Source of the DNA: Burkholderiales bacterium JOSHI_001
Lineage (GTDB): Bacteria; Pseudomonadota; Gammaproteobacteria; Burkholderiales; Burkholderiaceae_C
Assembly (NCBI GenBank): GCA_000244995.1
Contig: CM001438.1
Coordinates: 1,480,921 to 1,544,920, forward strand
Direction: 5' to 3'
Length of the DNA: 64,000 bases
Shown: positions 51,755 to 61,698 of the stretch, one piece after another
Numbering within the stretch: position 1 is the stretch's first letter
Layout: each line of letters begins with the position of its first letter
The notes under the pieces: model-generated
Databases searched by the model: none
The model's input: the letters and a program-made list of their open reading frames with translations, nothing else
What the model was told of the DNA's origin: nothing
Program-made: the position numbers and the translations under genes

Positions 51755-52579
51755 GTGCTGTCCGAAGAGCCCCTGCAGGCGGTGCGCGCCGCGCTGGGTT
51801 TCGCGGCCAGGGTGGTGGTGCTCAGCGGCGCTGGGGTCAGCGCCGAAAGCGGCATTGCCACCTTCAGGGACGCCCTGAATCGAGCCCCCAAGGCGCCTGC
51901 GGCGTCGGCCCCCCAGGGGGGCGCGTTCGCCTCGGGGCGGCCCGGCGGCGAACCCGGCCACTGGTCGCGTTTCGATCCGGCGCAACTGGCCAGCGTGGAC
52001 GGCTTTCGCGCCAACCCGACCCTGGTGTGGGACTGGTACGCCGAACGCCGTGCCGGCGTGCTGGCGGCCGAGCCCAACGCCGGCCACCGCGCACTGGGCG
52101 ACTTCGCGCGCCGCCACCCGGGGCGTTTGACGGTGGTGACGCAGAACGTGGACAACCTGCACCAGCGCGCCGGCAACACCGACGCCATCCGCCTGCACGG
52201 TGACATCCTGGCCGACCGCTGGCTGGACCCCTGCCCGCGCCAGCCCCCCTGCGATGGCCGCGACGCGCTGCCCGAACGCCCGCCGCGCTGTGCCCATTGC
52301 GGCAACCTGCGCCGCCCTGGCGTGGTGTGGTTCGGCGAGATGCTGCCCCCGGGTGCCATGGAAACGGCTGAAGCCGCGGTGCGCAGCGCCGGCCTGCTGC
52401 TGGTGGTGGGCACCTCGGGCGCGGTGTGGCCCGCCGCCGGTCTGGCCGGCCTGGCGCGACGCCACGGGGCCACGGTGGCCATCGTCAACCCGCACGAGTC
52501 CGAATTGGACGAGCAGGCGCACTTCCTGCTGCGCGGCCCTTCGGCCACGGTCTTGCCGGCCTTGTTCGATGGGGTTTGA
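51755..52579 (+). CDS. SIR2-family NAD-dependent protein deacylase with in-frame repeat insertion
   Basis: A 274-residue sirtuin from a GTG start just after rlmB. The NAD-binding site is VVLSGAGVSAESGIATFRDA, with TQNVDNLHQRAG, catalytic His in RLHGDIL, four zinc Cys (CPRQPPC and CAHC), WFGEMLP and GTSGAVWPA. Residues 43 to about 67 are encoded by palindromic repeat copy D. They interrupt the loop where sirtuins normally run directly from FRDAxTG into LWxRFDP, here resuming at HWSRFDPAQLAS. The insertion lies in the flexible cofactor-binding loop, so the effect on activity is uncertain. Confidence 0.9.
   Translation: MLSEEPLQAVRAALGFAARVVVLSGAGVSAESGIATFRDALNRAPKAPAASAPQGGAFASGRPGGEPGHWSRFDPAQLASVDGFRANPTLVWDWYAERRAGVLAAEPNAGHRALGDFARRHPGRLTVVTQNVDNLHQRAGNTDAIRLHGDILADRWLDPCPRQPPCDGRDALPERPPRCAHCGNLRRPGVVWFGEMLPPGAMETAEAAVRSAGLLLVVGTSGAVWPAAGLAGLARRHGATVAIVNPHESELDEQAHFLLRGPSATVLPALFDGV
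51883..51955. repeat. Composite palindromic element, copy D (inside sirtuin gene)
   Basis: Hairpins in order: GGCGCC-TGC-GGCGTC (51892-51906), GCCCCCC-A-GGGGGGC (51908-51922), and GTTCGCC/GGCGAAC (51925-51953) enclosing CGGG-GCGG-CCCG. The first two match the complement of copy C in order and sequence. It is in frame and stop-free within the sirtuin, read as APKAPAASAPQGGAFASG and onward. Confidence 0.75.
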
Positions 52580-52583
52580 GCGA

Positions 52584-53297
52584 ATGCGGCGCGGGGCCGC
52601 GGCTGCGCTCTGCGGTCTGGCCCTGGTCGCGCCGCTGCACGCGGCCGACGACACCCCGGTGCCCGACACGATGGCCCAGCGCCTGCTGGCCTGCACCGCC
52701 TGCCATGGGCGCGATGGCCGTTCCACCCTGCAGGGCTACGTGCCGCGCATCGCCGGCAAGCCGGCGGGCTACCTGTTCAGGCAATTGCGCCACTTCCGCG
52801 ACGGGCGCCGGCCGCACCCCGGCATGGCCAAGCTGCTGCAGTTCATGACCGACGACTACCTGCGCGACATCGCGGGCCACTTCGCCACGCTGCAAGTGCC
52901 CTACGCCCTGCCGCTGCCCGCGGCCGATCCCGCCGCCCTGCTGCAACGCGGGCAGCAATTGGCCCAGCGCGGCGACGCCGCCTTGAAGCTGCCCGCCTGC
53001 GCCCAATGCCATGGCAGCGTGCTGATGGGCGTGGCGCCGCAGGTGCCCGGCCTGCTGGGCCTGCCGCGCGACTACCTCGTGGCCCAGGTGGGGGCCTGGC
53101 AGACCCGCCAGCGCCGTGCCGATGAGCCCGACTGCATGGCGCTGGTGGCCCGGCGGCTGTCGTCGGCCGACCTGGGTGCGGTGACCACCTGGCTGGCGGC
53201 CCAGCGCGTGCCGGACGACGCCAAGCCGGCCGGCTCAGCCCCAGCCCAGGCCGCGGACCTGAAGGCCCTGGGCCTGGACTGTGGCGCGGCGCGTTGA
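52584..53297 (+). CDS. Diheme c-type cytochrome
   Basis: A 237-residue exported protein. The signal peptide ends near residue 21 (APLHA). Heme sites are CTACH near residue 37 and CAQCH near 137. The two-domain layout (GYVPRIAGKPAGYLFRQLRH, then VAPQVPGLLGLPRDYLVAQV) resembles cytochrome c4/cbb3-associated diheme proteins. It starts five bases after the sirtuin stop; an ATG five codons upstream overlaps that gene. It is followed 18 bases later by a triheme cytochrome, likely one electron-transfer operon. Confidence 0.87.
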   Translation: MRRGAAAALCGLALVAPLHAADDTPVPDTMAQRLLACTACHGRDGRSTLQGYVPRIAGKPAGYLFRQLRHFRDGRRPHPGMAKLLQFMTDDYLRDIAGHFATLQVPYALPLPAADPAALLQRGQQLAQRGDAALKLPACAQCHGSVLMGVAPQVPGLLGLPRDYLVAQVGAWQTRQRRADEPDCMALVARRLSSADLGAVTTWLAAQRVPDDAKPAGSAPAQAADLKALGLDCGAAR

Positions 53298-53315
53298 CGT
53301 CAAGGGGCTTCTGAA

Positions 53316-54572
53316 ATGAGCGTCCACCCTGTGCTGCGCCGGGGCCTGCTGGGGCTGTTGGCTCTGGTGCTGCTGCTGGCGCTGGCCACCGCGGCGGTGT
53401 GGGCCTGGCAGCTTGCCGAGTTGCCGCTGACCGAGCCCGGCGCGGCGGCCGGCGCCGATGCGGCCGAACGCGGCGCCTACCTGGCCCGCGTGGGCCATTG
53501 CGAGGGCTGCCACACCGCGCGCGGTGGCGCGCCCTATGCTGGCGGGCGCGCTGTGGCCACGCCCTTCGGGCCGGTGTATGCGTCCAACCTCACCCCGGAT
53601 GCGCCGACCGGCCTGGGTCGCTGGACCCTGGCGCAGTTCCGCCGCGCGCTTTTGCAGGGCCGCAGCGCCGATGGCCGCCTGCTCTCGCCAGCCTTTCCCT
53701 ACACGCACACCACGCGACTGGCCCTGGCGGATGTGGACGCGCTGTACGTGCATTTGCGTGGCGTGGCGCCGGTGCACCTGGCCAACCGGCCCCATGGCCT
53801 GCCGTTTCCCCTGGGCACACAGGCCGCCATCGCCTGGTGGCGCGCGCTGTATTTCCGGCCCGGCGCGCTGCCGGCCGAAACCGGGCGCGGCGCGGCCTGG
53901 GAACGTGGCCGCTACCTGGCCGAAGGCGCCGGCCACTGCGGCGCCTGCCACCGCGCCCGCAGCGGCTTGGGCGGTTCGGCCGACACCCTGGGCCTGGCCG
54001 GGGGCCCGATGCCCGATGGCCGCTGGTGGGCGCCGCCGCTGGGCCCGGTGGCGCCCGACCGGGTGGCCGAGCGGGTGCGATGGCTGCAAACCGGCCACGG
54101 CCCACGCGGCAATGCCCTGGGTCCCATGGCCGAGGTGGTGATGGGCAGCACCCAGCACTGGAGCTTGGCGGACCTGCAGGCCCTGGCCAGCTACCTGCAG
54201 AGCCTGCCGCCAGCGCCCCCAGCGCCCGCCGTGGCCTGGACCGCCGACGCCGCGGTGCAGGAAGCCGGTGCCGGCCTGTACCGCGAACGCTGCGCCGACT
54301 GCCACGGCACCCAGGGCCAGGGCCGCGGCGCTGCCTACCCGCCGCTGCGCGGAAGCCGCGTGGTCACTGCCACGAATGCACTGAACCTGCTGCGGGTGTT
54401 GGACGATGGCGGCTTCGCCCCCGTCACCGCCGGCCACCCGCGCCCCTACGGCATGCCGCCCCAGGGCTTGAGTGACAACGAAGCGGCGGTGCTGATGAGC
54501 TGGCTGCGCAGCCGCTGGGGCCACGCGGCGGGGCCTGTGGCCGCGGCCCAGGTGCGCCGTTGGCGCGAGTGA
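53316..54572 (+). CDS. Triheme c-type cytochrome (dehydrogenase cytochrome-subunit type)
   Basis: A 418-residue protein with an N-terminal membrane anchor (residues about 9-31) and three cytochrome c domains: CEGCH near residue 63, CGACH near 209 and CADCH near 328. The [20 protein letters not shown] segment and domain order match cytochrome subunits of alcohol or gluconate dehydrogenases, which pass electrons to quinone. No catalytic dehydrogenase gene is nearby, so the electron donor is unknown. It is adjacent to and probably co-transcribed with the preceding diheme cytochrome. Confidence 0.88.
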   Translation: MSVHPVLRRGLLGLLALVLLLALATAAVWAWQLAELPLTEPGAAAGADAAERGAYLARVGHCEGCHTARGGAPYAGGRAVATPFGPVYASNLTPDAPTGLGRWTLAQFRRALLQGRSADGRLLSPAFPYTHTTRLALADVDALYVHLRGVAPVHLANRPHGLPFPLGTQAAIAWWRALYFRPGALPAETGRGAAWERGRYLAEGAGHCGACHRARSGLGGSADTLGLAGGPMPDGRWWAPPLGPVAPDRVAERVRWLQTGHGPRGNALGPMAEVVMGSTQHWSLADLQALASYLQSLPPAPPAPAVAWTADAAVQEAGAGLYRERCADCHGTQGQGRGAAYPPLRGSRVVTATNALNLLRVLDDGGFAPVTAGHPRPYGMPPQGLSDNEAAVLMSWLRSRWGHAAGPVAAAQVRRWRE

Positions 54573-54621
54573 CTACACTGCCCCGACAACCCGGTTCCAC
54601 CCGTTCGCACGCGCTGCCGCC

Positions 54622-55251
54622 ATGCCCGTCATCACCGTCACCCACCCGCTGGTGCAACACAAGATCGGCCTGCTGCGCCGCTCCGACATCTCCACCAAGA
54701 ACTTCCGCGAACTCACCGGCGAACTGGCGCGCCTGCTGGCCTACGAGGCCAGCGCCGACTTCCCGCTGGAAACGGCGATGCAGGAATGCTGGAGCGGCCC
54801 GGTGCAGGTGCAGCGCATCGCCGGGCGCAAGGTGACGGTGGTGCCCATCCTGCGCGCCGGCCTGGGCATGCTGGACGGCGTGCTGGACATGGTGCCCAAC
54901 GCCAAGGTCAGCGTCGTCGGCCTGGCGCGCGACCACGAGACCCTGAAACCGGTGCACTACTTCGAGAAGTTCGTCGGCCACCTGGACGAGCGCACGGCGC
55001 TGATCGTGGACCCCATGCTGGCCACCGCCGGCAGCATGATCGCCACGGTATCCCTGTTGAAGGCACGCGGCTGCCGCGACGTGCGTGCGCTGGTGCTGGT
55101 GGCCGCGCCCGAGGGCGTGCGGGCGCTGGAGGCGGCGCACCCCGACGTGCGCTGCTGGACCGCTGCGGTGGACAGCCACCTGAACGAGTTGGGCTACATC
55201 ATTCCCGGCCTGGGAGATGCGGGCGACAAGATCTTCGGAACCAAGGAATAA
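54622..55251 (+). CDS. upp: Uracil phosphoribosyltransferase
   Basis: A 209-residue pyrimidine-salvage enzyme converting uracil and PRPP to UMP. It begins [20 protein letters not shown] and includes [14 protein letters not shown], the PRPP-binding [17 protein letters not shown] and the uracil-binding end with [17 protein letters not shown]. Length and motifs are complete. A small lipoprotein gene follows eight bases later. Confidence 0.96.
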   Translation: MPVITVTHPLVQHKIGLLRRSDISTKNFRELTGELARLLAYEASADFPLETAMQECWSGPVQVQRIAGRKVTVVPILRAGLGMLDGVLDMVPNAKVSVVGLARDHETLKPVHYFEKFVGHLDERTALIVDPMLATAGSMIATVSLLKARGCRDVRALVLVAAPEGVRALEAAHPDVRCWTAAVDSHLNELGYIIPGLGDAGDKIFGTKE

Positions 55252-55259
55252 GGACGCGA

Positions 55260-55598
55260 ATGAAGCACAAACACACCCTGGCCGTGCTGGCTCTGGCGGC
55301 TGCGCTGGCCGGCTGCACGCAGGAGCAGCAAAACAAGATCAAGCGCGACATCCAGAACTGGACCGGCACCGACGGCGTGCTGGAGGTCTACAGCGGCAGC
55401 CAGGTCGTGAAGCGCTTCCTGAAGATCGACAAGCTGTCCACGGCGCTGGGCACCGACGACAGGCAGCCGCGCGCCTACCGCTACGGCTACGGCGTGCTGG
55501 ACGCCAACCTGAATGGTCTGGCCGACCCGGACGAGAAGCGCGTGTACTTCGAGGTCAGCGACTACGCGCCGTACGTCTTCTTTGAAAACCCGAAGTGA
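55260..55598 (+). CDS. Small putative lipoprotein
   Basis: 112 residues. The signal is MKHKHTLAVLALAAALAGC with the lipobox LAGC at residue 19. The mature part is hydrophilic (QNWTGTDGVLEVYSGSQVV; DANLNGLADPDEKRVYFEV) and unassigned. The DANLNGLADPDEK loop resembles a calcium-binding-like turn, which is speculative. It is downstream of upp and convergent with a diguanylate cyclase gene. Confidence 0.75.
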   Translation: MKHKHTLAVLALAAALAGCTQEQQNKIKRDIQNWTGTDGVLEVYSGSQVVKRFLKIDKLSTALGTDDRQPRAYRYGYGVLDANLNGLADPDEKRVYFEVSDYAPYVFFENPK

Positions 55599-55617
55599 CG
55601 GCCCCCGCCTGCTGAGA

Positions 55618-56820
<1,203 letters not shown>

Positions 56821-56997
56821 GGGGCTCGCAGAAATTCATTCTGGGCCCCGGTTCAAACGAGCTTGCAACCAGACGCAGCGGAAGCCGTGCAGATGCAACG
56901 GCCCCGGCTTCACCCCTCAGCGCCCGGATGCCGGGCCATTGGCTACCATTGATGGCCCGCCTTTTCAGACACGCTTTTTTTCAAGAGGATCACCGGC

Positions 56998-57816
56998 ATG
57001 GCCATGGACGTGGTGGATTACGAGATCAAGGGTTCCGAAATGCAGTTCGTCGAGGTCGAACTCGACCCCGGCGAGGCTGCGGTGGGAGAAGCCGGCAGCA
57101 TGATGTTCATGGACGCCGGCATCGGCATGGACACCGTGTTCGGCGACGGCTCCCAGGGCGGTGGCGGCGGCCTGTTCGGCAAGCTGCTGGGCGCGGGCAA
57201 GCGGCTGATCACCGGTGAAAGCCTGTTCACCACCGTCTACACCAACAACGCCAGCGCCAAGCAGCGCGTGGCTTTTGCGGCCCCTTACCCCGGCAAGATC
57301 CTGCCGATGGACCTGCGCCAGCTGGGCGGCACGCTGCTGTGCCAGAAGGACGCCTTCCTCTGCGCGGCCCGCGGCGTGAGCCTGGGCATCGCCTTCCAGC
57401 AGAAGATGTCGGTGGGTTTCTTCGGCGGCGAAGGTTTCATCATGCAGAAGCTCGAGGGCAACGGCCTGGCCTTCGTGCACGCCGGCGGCACCGTGCTCAA
57501 GCGCGAACTGGCTCCAGGGCAGACCCTGCTGGTGGACACCGGCTGCGTGGTGGCCTACACGCCCAGCGTGAACTTCGAAATCCAGTACGTGGGCAAGGTG
57601 AAGACGGCGCTGTTCGGCGGTGAAGGCCTGTTCTTCGCCAAGCTCACCGGCCCGGGCACGCTGTGGCTGCAAAGCCTGCCGTTCTCGCGCCTGGCCAGCC
57701 GCGTGTTCGCCGCCGCGCCGCAAGCCGGCGGCGGTGGGCGCGAAGAGGGCAGCATCCTGGGTGGCATTGCCGGCGGCGGGCTGCTGGGCGGCATCCTGAG
57801 TGGCGACGACGACTGA
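56998..57816 (+). CDS. TIGR00266/AIM24 family protein
   Basis: A 272-residue protein of the AIM24-like beta-roll family of unknown function. It has DYEIKGSEMQFVEVELDPGE, EAGSMMFMDAG, FFGGEGFIMQKLEGNG and TALFGGEGLFFAKLTGPG. The N- and C-terminal Gly-rich segments (GGGGGLFGKLLG; GGIAGGGLLGGILSGDDD) are typical of the bacterial branch. AGAGGA precedes the ATG. No neighbour clarifies its role. Confidence 0.88.
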   Translation: MAMDVVDYEIKGSEMQFVEVELDPGEAAVGEAGSMMFMDAGIGMDTVFGDGSQGGGGGLFGKLLGAGKRLITGESLFTTVYTNNASAKQRVAFAAPYPGKILPMDLRQLGGTLLCQKDAFLCAARGVSLGIAFQQKMSVGFFGGEGFIMQKLEGNGLAFVHAGGTVLKRELAPGQTLLVDTGCVVAYTPSVNFEIQYVGKVKTALFGGEGLFFAKLTGPGTLWLQSLPFSRLASRVFAAAPQAGGGGREEGSILGGIAGGGLLGGILSGDDD

Positions 57817-57898
57817 GCGGCCTTTGTTGACGCCGGTCAGTCAAGCCGGGCGGGGGCGCCATGGGCCAGCGCCTAAACTCATCGGTTGCCCCGAATCG

Positions 57899-59005
57899 AT
57901 GCGCCGGCCCGCCCGGCGAAACGCCTTGTCATTCACCCTGAACGTTTTCCGGCGCCGCCACCGCAGCGCCATGCTCGCTGCCGGCCTGTGCCTGGCCGGG
58001 GCCGTGATGGCCCAAGCGGCGGCGCCGGCTTCGGCGCCCGCTTCCGCGCCGGCTTCCGCTTCCGCTTCCGCAAGGGCGCCCGGCCCCAGGCCCATCTTCG
58101 TGCTGAACTCGCTGGACGCCACCATCAGCATGATCGACCCGGTGACGGCCACCGAAATCCGCCGCATCCCCACCGGCAAGGAGCCGCACCACCTGTACCT
58201 GACGCCGGACGAGAAAAGCCTGATCGTGGCCAACTCCGCCGGCAACCAGCTGATGTTCCTGGACCCGGTCACCGGGGCGGTGCAGCGCACGCTGCGCGAC
58301 ATCGTCGACCCCTACCACCTGCGCTTTTCGCCGGACATGAAGTGGTTCGTCACCGCCGCCAACCGGCTGAACCACGTGGACCTGTACCGCTGGCAGCCCG
58401 AAAACGCCGATCAGCCGCTGAAACTGGTCAAGCGCATCGACGCCCCGCGCACGCCCAGCCACCTGTCCATCGATTCGAAGAGCACCGTGGTCTATGCCAG
58501 CCTGCAGGACAGCGACGAACTGTTGGCGGTGGACCTGGGCACGCAGGCCGTGCGCTGGAAGGTCAAGGTCGGCAAGATGCCGGCCGACGTGTACCTGTCG
58601 CCCGACGACAAGCGCCTGTTCGTGGGCCTCACGGGGGACCGCTTTGTCGAGGTGTACGACGTCACCGGCGCCAGCCCGAAGCTCATCACCCGCATCCCCA
58701 CGGGCGAGGGCGCGCACGCCTTCCGTTCGCTGGGGGACGGCAAGCATGTGTTCGTCGGCAACCGGGTGGCCAACACCATCAGCATGATCGACATCGACAA
58801 GTTGACCGTGGTGGCCGAACTGCCTGGCCCGGGCGGGCCGGACTGCATGGACATCACCGCCGACGGCAAGACGCTGCTGCTGTCCAGCCGCTGGGCGCGC
58901 AAGCTCACCTTCATCGACATTGCCAGCCGCAAGGTGGTCAAGCAGGTGGCGGTGGGCACCTCGCCACACGGTGTGTGGACGCTGGACCATGCGCCGCGCC
59001 GCTGA
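57899..59005 (+). CDS. Exported YVTN-type beta-propeller protein
   Basis: A 368-residue secreted protein. A long signal region (basic RRRHRS, then AMLAAGLCLAGAVMAQ) is followed by an Ala/Ser/Pro linker and a seven-bladed YVTN/lactonase-like propeller, with ISMIDPVTATEIRRIPTGKE, LIVANSAGNQLMFLDPVTG and ISMIDIDKLTVVAELPGPG as blade repeats. The linker DNA contains tandem CTTCCG-like hexamers. The stop overlaps the start of the deacetylase gene by 17 bases. A later ATG (57971) would give a signal without basic residues, so it was not chosen. Confidence 0.87.
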   Translation: MRRPARRNALSFTLNVFRRRHRSAMLAAGLCLAGAVMAQAAAPASAPASAPASASASARAPGPRPIFVLNSLDATISMIDPVTATEIRRIPTGKEPHHLYLTPDEKSLIVANSAGNQLMFLDPVTGAVQRTLRDIVDPYHLRFSPDMKWFVTAANRLNHVDLYRWQPENADQPLKLVKRIDAPRTPSHLSIDSKSTVVYASLQDSDELLAVDLGTQAVRWKVKVGKMPADVYLSPDDKRLFVGLTGDRFVEVYDVTGASPKLITRIPTGEGAHAFRSLGDGKHVFVGNRVANTISMIDIDKLTVVAELPGPGGPDCMDITADGKTLLLSSRWARKLTFIDIASRKVVKQVAVGTSPHGVWTLDHAPRR

Positions 59006-59759
59006 ACTGGCCAGCGCGCTGGGGCTGGCGCTGGTGGCCGCCGCCAGCGCTGCCGCACCCGCCTGCGACAAGCCGCTGTACCTGACCTTCGACACCGGAC
59101 ACATGGGTGTGGCGCCCTTGATCGCGGACGTGCTGAAGCGCCAGGACGTGAAAGTCACCTTCTTCGTCGCCAACGAGCGCACCAAGACCGGCGGCACCAG
59201 CCTGGACGACGAATGGGCGCCCTGGTGGCTGGCGCGGGCGCAGGAAGGCCATGCCTTCGCGTCGCACACCTGGGACCACTTCGTCTGGCGCGCCGACGCG
59301 GGCGACGGCTTCGAGCTCAAGCCCACGGCCGGACCGAACGCCGGCAAGCTCCAGCGCCTGGATGCCGCGCAGTACTGCGCCGAATTGAAGCGCCCGGTGA
59401 CGCGGCTGCGTGCCATGGGCGCGGCCGCGGGCACCTTGCCCCTGTTCCGCGCCCCTGCCGGCCGCACCTCGCCCAAGCTGCTGGCCGCCGCACGCGCCTG
59501 CGGCTTCAGCCATGTGGGCTGGGCGCCGGCCGGCTTCCTGGGCGACGAACTGGCCAGCGAACAGTTCCCCAACGACCTGCTGCTGAAGAAGGCGCTGCGC
59601 GACATCCGCGCCGGCGACATCCTGGTGGCGCACCTGGGCATCTGGTCGCGCAAGGACCCCTGGGCCCCGGCGGTGCTGGAGCCGCTGATCACCGGCCTGA
59701 AGGACCGCGGCTTCTGCTTCGCCACGCTGCGCGATCACCCGCAGTACGGGCGGCCCTGA
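58989..59759 (+). CDS. Polysaccharide deacetylase-like protein (NodB fold, altered metal motif)
   Basis: A 256-residue exported protein; signal AELASALGLALVAAASAAA. The NodB-type core begins LYLTFDTGHMGVAP, where canonical enzymes have TFDDGP, so one metal-binding Asp is Thr. Later motifs are present: HAFASHTWDHFVW (the HxxxH metal motif) and FRAPAGRTSP. Activity on N-acetylated glycans is plausible but the altered first motif raises doubt. Overlapping genes and shared export suggest joint action with the propeller protein. Confidence 0.83.
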   Translation: MRRAAELASALGLALVAAASAAAPACDKPLYLTFDTGHMGVAPLIADVLKRQDVKVTFFVANERTKTGGTSLDDEWAPWWLARAQEGHAFASHTWDHFVWRADAGDGFELKPTAGPNAGKLQRLDAAQYCAELKRPVTRLRAMGAAAGTLPLFRAPAGRTSPKLLAAARACGFSHVGWAPAGFLGDELASEQFPNDLLLKKALRDIRAGDILVAHLGIWSRKDPWAPAVLEPLITGLKDRGFCFATLRDHPQYGRP

Positions 59760-59769
59760 GGTTCCTGTC

Positions 59770-60723
59770 ATGCAGTGGTTCCTGGACCTCTTCGCCGATG
59801 CGCAGCAGTGGCTGTTCGAGCAGTGGGTGCAGCCCCTGATGTTTGCCGCCGGCGTGGGCAACCTGCTGGCCGAGGCCTACCGCGCCACCGGCTGGGTGCT
59901 GGTGGGTGTGCTGCAGGTCATCGTCATGCTCACCGTCATCCGTGCGCTGGAGCGCTGGCGGCCGGTGGAGCCCGTCACCGACCGCGCGGCGGTGCGAACC
60001 GATGTCATCTACACGCTGATCCACCGCCTGGGCCTGGTGCGCCTGGTGCTGTTCTTCAGCATCGACCCGCTGTGGGACACCCTGATCGGCCGCCTTCGCG
60101 TGGCCGGCCTGCCGGCTTTCCAGCTCGATGCCTTCTGGCCCGGGGTGACCGACACCGCGCTGGTCAGCTTCGTGCTGTACCTGCTGCTGTTCGACTTCGT
60201 GGACTATGCGCTGCACCGCGGCCAACATGCCTTCCACTGGTGGTGGCAACTGCATGCCCTGCACCACAGCCAGCGCCAGATGACGATGTGGACCGACAAC
60301 CGCAACCACCTGCTGGACGACCTGTTGCGCGACAGCGCCTTCGTGGTGGTGGCCATGGTGCTGGGCGTGCCGCCGGGGCAGTTCGTCGCGGTGGTCGCCG
60401 CCACGCAGTTGATGGAAAGCCTGTCGCACGCCAACCTGCGGCTGTCCTTCGGGCCGCTGCTGGGTCGCCTGCTGGTCAGCCCCGCCTACCACCGCCTGCA
60501 CCACGGCATCGGCGTCGGGCACGAGAGTGGGCGCGCGGGCAGCCTGGGCGGCCACAACTTCGCGGTGCTGTTCCCCGTCTGGGACCTGGTCTTCGGCAGT
60601 GCGCGCTTCGATGCCCCGCTGCAGCCCACCGGCATCCGCGACCAGCTGGAAGGCCGCGACTACGGCCGTGGCTTCTGGGCCCAGCAGTGGCTGGGCTTGA
60701 AGCGCCTGGCGCACCGGGCCTGA
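59770..60723 (+). CDS. Sterol desaturase / fatty acid hydroxylase family membrane protein
   Basis: A 317-residue integral membrane di-iron enzyme. Four or more helices carry the histidine motifs HRGQH (near residue 153), HALHH (near 165) and HRLHHG (near 239), the pattern of the FA hydroxylase superfamily. The substrate is a lipid, otherwise unknown. It is 11 bases after the deacetylase gene on the same strand, so probably in one transcript. Confidence 0.9.
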   Translation: MQWFLDLFADAQQWLFEQWVQPLMFAAGVGNLLAEAYRATGWVLVGVLQVIVMLTVIRALERWRPVEPVTDRAAVRTDVIYTLIHRLGLVRLVLFFSIDPLWDTLIGRLRVAGLPAFQLDAFWPGVTDTALVSFVLYLLLFDFVDYALHRGQHAFHWWWQLHALHHSQRQMTMWTDNRNHLLDDLLRDSAFVVVAMVLGVPPGQFVAVVAATQLMESLSHANLRLSFGPLLGRLLVSPAYHRLHHGIGVGHESGRAGSLGGHNFAVLFPVWDLVFGSARFDAPLQPTGIRDQLEGRDYGRGFWAQQWLGLKRLAHRA

Positions 60724-60779
60724 AACCGGCGCTGCCCGCCACGGGCACCGGCTTGCGCGCCTGACGTATCCTCCCTCGC

Positions 60780-61688
60780 ATGAAGCCCTTGCTGGATGCG
60801 TTCTGGCGCGCCGCCGCCTACTGCCTGCACCCGCAGGTCATTGCCCTGTCCATCCTGCCGGTGCTGCTGAGCAGCGCGCTGGTGGTGAGCCTGGGCTATT
60901 TCTTCTGGGACGGTGCGGTGCAGGCCGTGCGCAGCACCCTGGAAAGCTTCTCGCTGGTGGACGCCGCGCTGCGCTGGGCCGAGGACATGGCCGGCATGAA
61001 GCTGCGCGTGGCGCTGGCGCCCATGCTGCTGCTGGCCGTGGCGCTGCCGCTGATGGTGATTCTGACCGTGCTGCTGGTGGCCGCCCTGGCCACGCCGGCG
61101 GTGGTGCGGCTGGTGGCGGTGCGGCGTTTCGCCAGCCTGGAACGCAAGCGCGGCGGCGGCCTGGTGGGCAGCGTGTTCCGCTCGGCCGCCTACACGCTGG
61201 CCGCGGTGGTGGCGCTGGTGGTGACCATGCCGCTGTGGTTGATACCGCCCCTGGTGCTGGTGTTGCCGCCCTTGATCTGGGGCTGGCTCACCACCCAGGT
61301 GTTTTCCTACGACACGCTGAGCGAACACGCGTCCAAGGACGAACGCCGGCAACTGCTGCGTGAACACCGCTGGCCGCTGCTGGCCATCGGTGTGGTGGCG
61401 GGTTACCTGGGCGCGGCGCCTTCGCTGCTGCTGTTCGCCAGCGTGGCCACCCTGATCTTCAGCCCGCTGCTGGCGCCGCTGCTGATGTGGCTGTACACGC
61501 TGGTCTTCATCTTCTGCGCCGCCTGGTTCGCGCACTATGGCCTGGCGGCCCTGGACCGGCTGCGCCGCACCGCGTCCGAAGTGGTGCCGGCCGCGCCCGC
61601 GTCGCCGCCGGACGTGGTGCCTGCCCCGGCGCTGCCGCCCGGGGCCACCGGCCCGGCCCCCGCCACCGACCTGCTGCCCCCCGCCTGA
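60780..61688 (+). CDS. EI24-domain membrane protein
   Basis: A 302-residue protein with about six helices. FWRAAAYCLHPQVIALSILP and the helix-rich middle (PLWLIPPLVLVLPPLIWGWL) match the EI24/CysZ-like superfamily, whose bacterial members include sulfate channels. The C-terminus is a Pro/Ala-rich tail, likely cytoplasmic. The exact transport role is not established. It is directly upstream of the molybdopterin-binding-domain gene (11-base gap). Confidence 0.82.
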   Translation: MKPLLDAFWRAAAYCLHPQVIALSILPVLLSSALVVSLGYFFWDGAVQAVRSTLESFSLVDAALRWAEDMAGMKLRVALAPMLLLAVALPLMVILTVLLVAALATPAVVRLVAVRRFASLERKRGGGLVGSVFRSAAYTLAAVVALVVTMPLWLIPPLVLVLPPLIWGWLTTQVFSYDTLSEHASKDERRQLLREHRWPLLAIGVVAGYLGAAPSLLLFASVATLIFSPLLAPLLMWLYTLVFIFCAAWFAHYGLAALDRLRRTASEVVPAAPASPPDVVPAPALPPGATGPAPATDLLPPA

Positions 61689-61698
61689 GCCCCGCACC

